Assembly (NCBI RefSeq): GCF_014697195.1
Contig: NZ_JACJRJ010000008.1
Location: forward strand, 88,506 to 152,505
Direction of reading: 5' to 3'
Length of the DNA stretch: 64,000 nt
Source: Cylindrospermum sp. FACHB-282
GTDB lineage: Bacteria; Cyanobacteriota; Cyanobacteriia; Cyanobacteriales; Nostocaceae
Below the pieces are notes generated by a model. That model worked only from the letters and a program-made list of their open reading frames with translations. It did not search any database and was not told the DNA's origin. Each line of letters begins with the position of its first letter. The first letter of the stretch is position 1. Positions 59,597 to 64,000 of this stretch are shown piece by piece. A program made the position numbers and the translations under genes.

Positions 59597-61192
59597 ATGT
59601 CAGGTGAAAAGTTTTACCTTAAGCAAAATGTGGTTTTAGAACCATTAGTTAATCAGTGGCATGCTTGGTCTTATTTAGTGGCGCCAGCAACAGCAGCCAT
59701 GTATATCGTTAACTCACATTTAAAGATTATGCAGTCTTTTGTCTCTGCGCCAAAAGTGCATCTGTCTGCCCTTAAATCACCCAAAATGATGGCGGGGCCT
59801 TTTGTCAATCATGATGAAAGTTGCGTTGATGATATTAAGAACTTGCTCGAAAATCTAATGCAGGAGCAAGCATATATGTTAGAGCTTGCTGAAGCCATTA
59901 AGTCCCTGAATCAATATCTAGAAACAGAAGCTATTGGTTTTTCTTTAGAAGAAATATACTCAAAAATTCCCCAGGCTCTTCAAGGTTTTGTTGAACTCAA
60001 TTATGATTTGAATAATCATCCTTCTATGCGCTTGATAGAAGGGCTTTTATATAAGAGCATTTATGGGAATGATGCATCCCAAAGCTTTGCTATGTATACT
60101 GTTGAGCAGGATCAACGACCCTTTATTTTTAGTACACCTAGATTGAAGCAGGCTGATAACTTGCAACTCCATATCCCCTTCAAGCACGAGATTATAGATG
60201 AACTAGCAAAAATGAAATATATCCCTAATGATTTGCAGGGGATGAGAGACAAGTTAGATATTGATTTTAGAGATGAAGCACTATTTTTAAGTTGGTTTAC
60301 AGAAGAGGCTCCTCACAAGCAACCTAGTCACTATGACCAAGATTTGGTAAGAGTACGTTATTTTGGTCATGCTTGCCTTCTAGTAGAGTCAAAAGATGTC
60401 AGCATTCTCTGTGATCCACTCATCAGTTATCACTATGAGAGTGCAAGCGATCGCTATACTTACGCTGATTTGCCTAAAATAATCGACTACATTGTGATCA
60501 CCCACCACCACCATGATCATTGTGTGATCGAAACATTGTTGCAGTTACGCCATCGGGTTCGCACAGTGATTGTTCCCAAAAATAACGGGGGAAGTCTTGC
60601 CGATCCGTCTATGAAACTCATCTTACAGAGTATTGGGTTTAAGGATGTCAGAGAAATTGATGAGATGGAACAGATAGACGTTACAGGTGGCAGCATTACT
60701 GGGTTACCTTTTTTGGGTGAACATGGAGATTTAAATATTAGAAGTAAAATCGCTTACTTGATCACTTTGTTAGGTCAATCCGTGATGGTTTCCGCTGACT
60801 CTAGAATTTGTGATCCTCATGTATGTAAGCAGATACGTAACTCGGTAAATAGGATTGATGCTTTATTTTTAGGATTGCAATCTGATGGAGCACCTCTGAG
60901 TTGGGCTTATGGATCATTGTTATGTAAACCTTTAAACCGCAAAATGGATAATGCTAGACAAGTGGGGGGAGCCAACTTTGACGTTGCTAGTAGCATGGTT
61001 AAACAATTGGAACCGAAATCTGTGTACGTGTATGCAATGGGATATGAACCTTGGCTCAGTTACATGATGGTTCCTGATTATGAGGGGCCCATTGCAGAAT
61101 CAAATAAGTTAATTGACGAATGTAACAGCAAGGGAATTTTTGCGGAACGACTGTTTGGCTACAAGGAGGTTTTTATGGATACTGTTGCATAG
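59597..61192 (+). CDS. CmlA-type diiron beta-hydroxylase (metallo-beta-lactamase fold)
   Basis: A 531-residue protein with GGAGG just ahead of the ATG. A longer frame starting inside the TE gene was rejected. The N-terminal half (1-270) is a separate alpha/beta domain and the C-terminal half is a metallo-beta-lactamase fold with THHHHDH (His303, His305, Asp307, His308). Two residues set it apart from hydrolases: Glu375 in GEHGDL and Asp401 in SADSR. These align, with an offset of two, to the iron ligands of CmlA, the chloramphenicol-pathway enzyme that beta-hydroxylates a carrier-bound aromatic amino acid. The likely substrate is PCP-bound Tyr on the preceding NRPS. The substrate is inferred. 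Confidence 0.85.
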   Translation: MSGEKFYLKQNVVLEPLVNQWHAWSYLVAPATAAMYIVNSHLKIMQSFVSAPKVHLSALKSPKMMAGPFVNHDESCVDDIKNLLENLMQEQAYMLELAEAIKSLNQYLETEAIGFSLEEIYSKIPQALQGFVELNYDLNNHPSMRLIEGLLYKSIYGNDASQSFAMYTVEQDQRPFIFSTPRLKQADNLQLHIPFKHEIIDELAKMKYIPNDLQGMRDKLDIDFRDEALFLSWFTEEAPHKQPSHYDQDLVRVRYFGHACLLVESKDVSILCDPLISYHYESASDRYTYADLPKIIDYIVITHHHHDHCVIETLLQLRHRVRTVIVPKNNGGSLADPSMKLILQSIGFKDVREIDEMEQIDVTGGSITGLPFLGEHGDLNIRSKIAYLITLLGQSVMVSADSRICDPHVCKQIRNSVNRIDALFLGLQSDGAPLSWAYGSLLCKPLNRKMDNARQVGGANFDVASSMVKQLEPKSVYVYAMGYEPWLSYMMVPDYEGPIAESNKLIDECNSKGIFAERLFGYKEVFMDTVA

Positions 61193-61230
61193 ATAATATT
61201 GATCCAGTTGGATCATTTGGTAAAACGAAG

Positions 61231-62121
61231 ATGGCAATCATAGCAAATTGGGCTTTTCCAGTTTCCCATGTTCCAGAGTTGAGAGGAGAGGAGGCTTTTT
61301 CAGTCAAGTTGTTTGAGCAAAAACAACCTGTGGTTCTGCGCAACTATATTGATAATGTTGAGAACTTTGCGCCTCACTCTGATATTTGGAGTGGGATAAC
61401 CGGAAAGGTAACAGTTATTTCTCCGGATAATCCTGCTGTGACGGCTCGTGCGGGACAATCTGGAGACAATGTGATTGTAGAGATGACAGTCACCGAAATT
61501 TTTGAACGGATATCGGGGCTGGGGAATCACCCATTTATCCTAGGAGAAGGTGAGCGATATTACGTTTTTGGCAACCAGTCACCAGCAAAGCTGACAGATT
61601 TAGTCCGTTGGCCCATCGGAGCAATGGATAGTGATAAATCCATGTACATTACTGCTGCTGGTGTGCTAACAAAGGCTCACTATGATAGACATACAGCATT
61701 TTTAATGCATCTGTACGGCAAAAAACATGTGCTGCTCTTATCACCAAAGTACTTCCAACAGCTTTACCCAATCCATGATACAGTCACTGGCAATGATCGA
61801 CGTTCCCTCGTTAACCTCCGATCACCAGACTTTAAGGCTCATCCTAGGGTAGTGGAGCTAGAGGCAATGGAAACGGTGCTTGAGCCTGGGGATATGCTCT
61901 TTATTCCATCAAATTGGTGGCATGAGATCGAAGCAATGGAGGTGAGCATATCACTACGCTCCAATGCAGAGAATGAGACATTTTTTCGTCTAGAAGAAAT
62001 TTTTTCTCACCTCGAAAAGTGCAGTGAACTAATCAGCCAATTACCGCCAGAACAGCGTATTTTTGTGTCTGAGCGGACAAAGGCGGCACTTAATCAGTTG
62101 AGGAGAGAAGATAACACATAG
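61231..62121 (+). CDS. Cupin-like JmjC-type Fe(II)/2-oxoglutarate oxygenase
   Basis: A 296-residue double-stranded beta-helix protein of the cupin_8/JmjC group. The iron triad is visible: His150 and Asp152 in KAHYDRHTAFLMH and His231 in FIPSNWWHEIEAM. LYGKKHVLLLSP is the usual strand carrying the 2-oxoglutarate-binding Lys. It begins 38 bp after the CmlA-type gene and most likely acts as a second tailoring hydroxylase for the lipopeptide, on Asp, the unassigned residue or the acyl chain. Regulator-modifying roles are less likely in this context. Confidence 0.82.
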   Translation: MAIIANWAFPVSHVPELRGEEAFSVKLFEQKQPVVLRNYIDNVENFAPHSDIWSGITGKVTVISPDNPAVTARAGQSGDNVIVEMTVTEIFERISGLGNHPFILGEGERYYVFGNQSPAKLTDLVRWPIGAMDSDKSMYITAAGVLTKAHYDRHTAFLMHLYGKKHVLLLSPKYFQQLYPIHDTVTGNDRRSLVNLRSPDFKAHPRVVELEAMETVLEPGDMLFIPSNWWHEIEAMEVSISLRSNAENETFFRLEEIFSHLEKCSELISQLPPEQRIFVSERTKAALNQLRREDNT

Positions 62122-62128
62122 TGAACTA

Positions 62129-62290
62129 CCTACACTCTACCGATAGGTTAGTGTAGGCTTCCCAATTCACGGAGAATTGCCTCTGTATCATGTAATCAGT
62201 CTTGTTCGTCATTTACTTTATTTGGTAAAAACCTGGTACAATTAGTAACTAGTATGAAACTAAAATTCCCGTCACGAAGCGAGCGGGGAG
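62129..62290. repeat. Stacked inverted repeats between oxygenase and MFS genes
   Basis: Three dyads in 160 bp: CCTACACT / AGTGTAGG (62129-62136, 62150-62157), AATTC / GAATT just after, and CCCG / CGGG (62268-62271, 62284-62287). The first may terminate the biosynthetic transcript. From memory the whole stretch resembles IS200/IS605 right-end or omega-RNA sequences of Nostocales, but no tnpB is present, so at most it is a relic. Confidence 0.4.
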
Positions 62291-62320
62291 TGTCAAGCAA
62301 CGCCTAATATTTTAATCACT

Positions 62321-63685
62321 GTGACTAATCAGCCTCTAAGCGTTACACAAACTCCTGTTTTTAAGGGCATGGGAGCTTTTATCACTATCTGGCTAGGTCA
62401 AATGGTATCCAGGGTAGGTTCTGGCTTAACTAGCTTTGCATTTGATGTCTGGGTTTACCAGCACACTGGCTCCATCACCCAATTTGCTTTTTTAACCCTT
62501 GCTATTACCCTCCCTGGTATCTGCATTGCTCCCATTGCAGGTAGCATTGTTGATCGCTGGAGTCGTCGATGGCTAATGGTGATTAGTGCTATCTGCTCTA
62601 GCCTCTGTGTCTTGACCGTGGGCATTCTCTTCGCTCTGGGTCATCTAGAAATTTGGCATATTTATCTTGCCGTGGCTGGAAAATCACTCTTTAGTACCTT
62701 TGGTGTAACAGCTTTTCGCGCTTCCGTTGTGTTGATGGTTCCCAAAAATCGATTAGGGCGTGCTAGTGGACTCACCCAAGGAACAGACTCAATAGTCCGT
62801 TTAGTGTCTCCGGCTTTAGGTGGTATTCTACTAGGAATTCTAAAATTGCCAGGGGTAATTTTACTTGATTTTATAACCTTTATATTTGCCATCATTCCTC
62901 TTTTAATCCTGAATGTACCAGAACTGCCACACACAGATAACACAGAGATTGACAGTCAGGATAAATCTCTTCTGTCAGGAGTAGTAGAGGGATGGAATTA
63001 TTTACTGACTCGACGAGGAGTATTAATGCTCGTATTTCTTCGCAGCATATACAATGGAGCAATCGGGTCAGCAATGATTTTGGTAACGCCACTTCTGCTT
63101 AGTTTGACAACACCTGCCGGCTTAGGCCCTCTTCTGTCTCTGGCGGGGAGTGGTATGCTTGTGGGGAGTATATTTTTAGGGGTTTTGGGTGACCGCCAAG
63201 CAAACCTGGTAAATATTATCTTTATAAGCATTTTCTTAGGTTCCTGTGGTTTGGTCACAGGAGGTATGCGTCCATCTTTAACACTATTTACGATTTCTGG
63301 ATTCTTTTTTGCCTTAGGAATTCCCTTGATTAATGGATGCACCCAAATCCTATTACAGAGAAAAGTTGCTCCTGAAATTCAAGGCCGAATTTTTTCCATG
63401 AATAATATGATAGCCACGGCCTTTCCGCCAGTGCTTGCTATTGCCATTGGGCCTTTTGCGGATAAAGTTTTAGAGCCTTTAATGGACTTTGATGGGCCTT
63501 GGTCTCAAGGAATTGGTCAACTAATTGGTTCTGGCCCTGGTAGAGGAATTGGTCTTTTGTTTATATTGATAGGGCTGACTACACTTCTGTCTACTTTAAT
63601 AGTGTATCAATACGAACCGCTAAGGCGACTAGAAAGTGAACTGCCAGACACAGTAGACTTTTCTAAAGAAAATCAAGTTGCGTGA
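62321..63685 (+). CDS. MFS transporter, probable lipopeptide exporter
   Basis: A 454-residue, 12-segment major-facilitator protein with GSIVDRWSRRW in loop 2-3 and a C-terminal GSGPGRGIGLLF segment. It is clearly related to the MFS protein upstream of the cluster. The frame opens with GTG (62321) and has no clear ribosome site. A downstream ATG at 62369 would remove a short leader. It is the last co-directional gene of the cluster, so export of the product or self-resistance is the likely role. Confidence 0.87.
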   Translation: MTNQPLSVTQTPVFKGMGAFITIWLGQMVSRVGSGLTSFAFDVWVYQHTGSITQFAFLTLAITLPGICIAPIAGSIVDRWSRRWLMVISAICSSLCVLTVGILFALGHLEIWHIYLAVAGKSLFSTFGVTAFRASVVLMVPKNRLGRASGLTQGTDSIVRLVSPALGGILLGILKLPGVILLDFITFIFAIIPLLILNVPELPHTDNTEIDSQDKSLLSGVVEGWNYLLTRRGVLMLVFLRSIYNGAIGSAMILVTPLLLSLTTPAGLGPLLSLAGSGMLVGSIFLGVLGDRQANLVNIIFISIFLGSCGLVTGGMRPSLTLFTISGFFFALGIPLINGCTQILLQRKVAPEIQGRIFSMNNMIATAFPPVLAIAIGPFADKVLEPLMDFDGPWSQGIGQLIGSGPGRGIGLLFILIGLTTLLSTLIVYQYEPLRRLESELPDTVDFSKENQVA

Positions 63686-63730
63686 TTTCTAAAATGAAAA
63701 TTTTCAAATGAAACCCTCAAATTAGTCAGT

Positions 63731-63845
63731 TTACAGCTTGTTTTGGTTGAGAGGGATGGCAATCACAAATTCTGTACCCTTACCAGGAGCGGAAATACAT
63801 TTTAATTCTCCGCCATGTTTTTCAGTGATAATTTTATGGCTAATA
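63731..63845 (-). pseudogene. Sensor histidine kinase, C-terminal remnant
   Basis: About 38 codons match the end of a HATPase_c domain: SHKIITEKHGGELKCIS followed by the G2 box APGKGTEFVIAIPL and a stop. The rest of the ATPase domain and all upstream parts are missing. The sequence 5' of the match is AT-rich and non-coding, so this is a truncated fragment. Confidence 0.7.
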
Positions 63846-63918
63846 TAGGAATAATATTTGATTTTTGAAAAAAAATAAGAGATAATACGGAGAGAGCATA
63901 CAAGTCTAAAACAGAACA

Positions 63919-64000
63919 ATGATAAAGCAGTATTTAGAACAAGAGATACCTGCGGTGGGTGGAGTCATCGGCGAACTACAGGAATTTATAGCTCAAAATC
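63919..64000 (+). CDS. Unidentified gene, 5' part only
   Basis: An open frame from an ATG to the window edge, 27 codons, starting MIKQYLEQEIPAVGGVIGEL. It looks amphipathic and helical. No ribosome site is obvious and the family is not recognisable from this length. Confidence 0.4.
   Translation, partial: MIKQYLEQEIPAVGGVIGELQEFIAQN

Noticed and set aside
1..64000. tRNA, rRNA or riboswitch genes
   Set aside because: I scanned the intergenic stretches and found no cloverleaf-type or rRNA-like sequence that I could support.

Overview
This window comes from a filamentous cyanobacterium, most likely of the Nostocales (Nostoc/Anabaena-type). The reasons are the many GCGATCGC (HIP1) octamers, a PEP-CTERM protein, a cyanobacterial-type Pho box, an AAAATTC heptamer repeat, and a FAAL-started PKS/NRPS assembly line. 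I found no rRNA, tRNA or CRISPR array.

Layout. (1) 1-3013: the high-affinity phosphate operon pstS-pstC-pstA on the minus strand (pstA runs off the left edge), with a Pho box before pstS and a hairpin between pstS and pstC. (2) 3080-9506: small accessory genes. These are a creatininase-family hydrolase, a 2TM protein, a MITE-like element, a CHRD/PEP-CTERM protein, a divergent azoreductase/HxlR-regulator pair, a small stress-type protein, three tandem VWA paralogues, and a cupin gene whose 5' end is broken by a palindromic repeat. (3) 9821-12396: an AT-rich pair, a TIR/unknown/methyltransferase fusion followed by a small membrane protein, which is a candidate defence module. (4) 12546-18954: an M50 site-2 protease with CBS domains, a secreted multicopper oxidase, then an ArsR-type regulator divergent from thioredoxin, an SDR remnant, an Old Yellow Enzyme, a nitroreductase and a GST remnant. 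This looks like an electrophile/redox detoxification locus. (5) 19005-26998: minus-strand genes for a GH13 enzyme, polyprenol-phosphate glycosyltransferase, GtrA flippase, ArnT/GT39-like transferase, methyltransferase and MFS exporter.

(6) 28284-63685: a co-directional ~35 kb lipopeptide cluster that dominates the window. A FAAL-ACP activates a fatty acid. Two PKS modules, both with malonyl-type ATs, extend it. Four NRPS modules follow, with specificity codes read by eye as Asp, an unassigned residue, Tyr and Gly. A TE ends the line. An Asp/Glu racemase sits between the two NRPS genes. A CmlA-type diiron beta-hydroxylase, a JmjC/cupin-type oxygenase and an MFS transporter follow.

The striking feature is three separate luciferase-like flavin monooxygenase (LLM, MupA/Atu3671 type) domains in one assembly line. 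One lies at a gene junction that splits a PKS dehydratase into two halves on two polypeptides. One lies between an ACP and a KR. One is inserted inside the terminal glycine-type adenylation domain, the arrangement known from myxothiazol-type pathways, where glycine is oxidised and cleaved to leave a C-terminal amide. The inferred product is an oxidised N-acyl (polyketide-extended) Asp-X-(beta-hydroxy)Tyr amide. I do not recognise it as a known compound. The right edge holds a structured intergenic region, a histidine-kinase remnant and the start of an unidentified gene.
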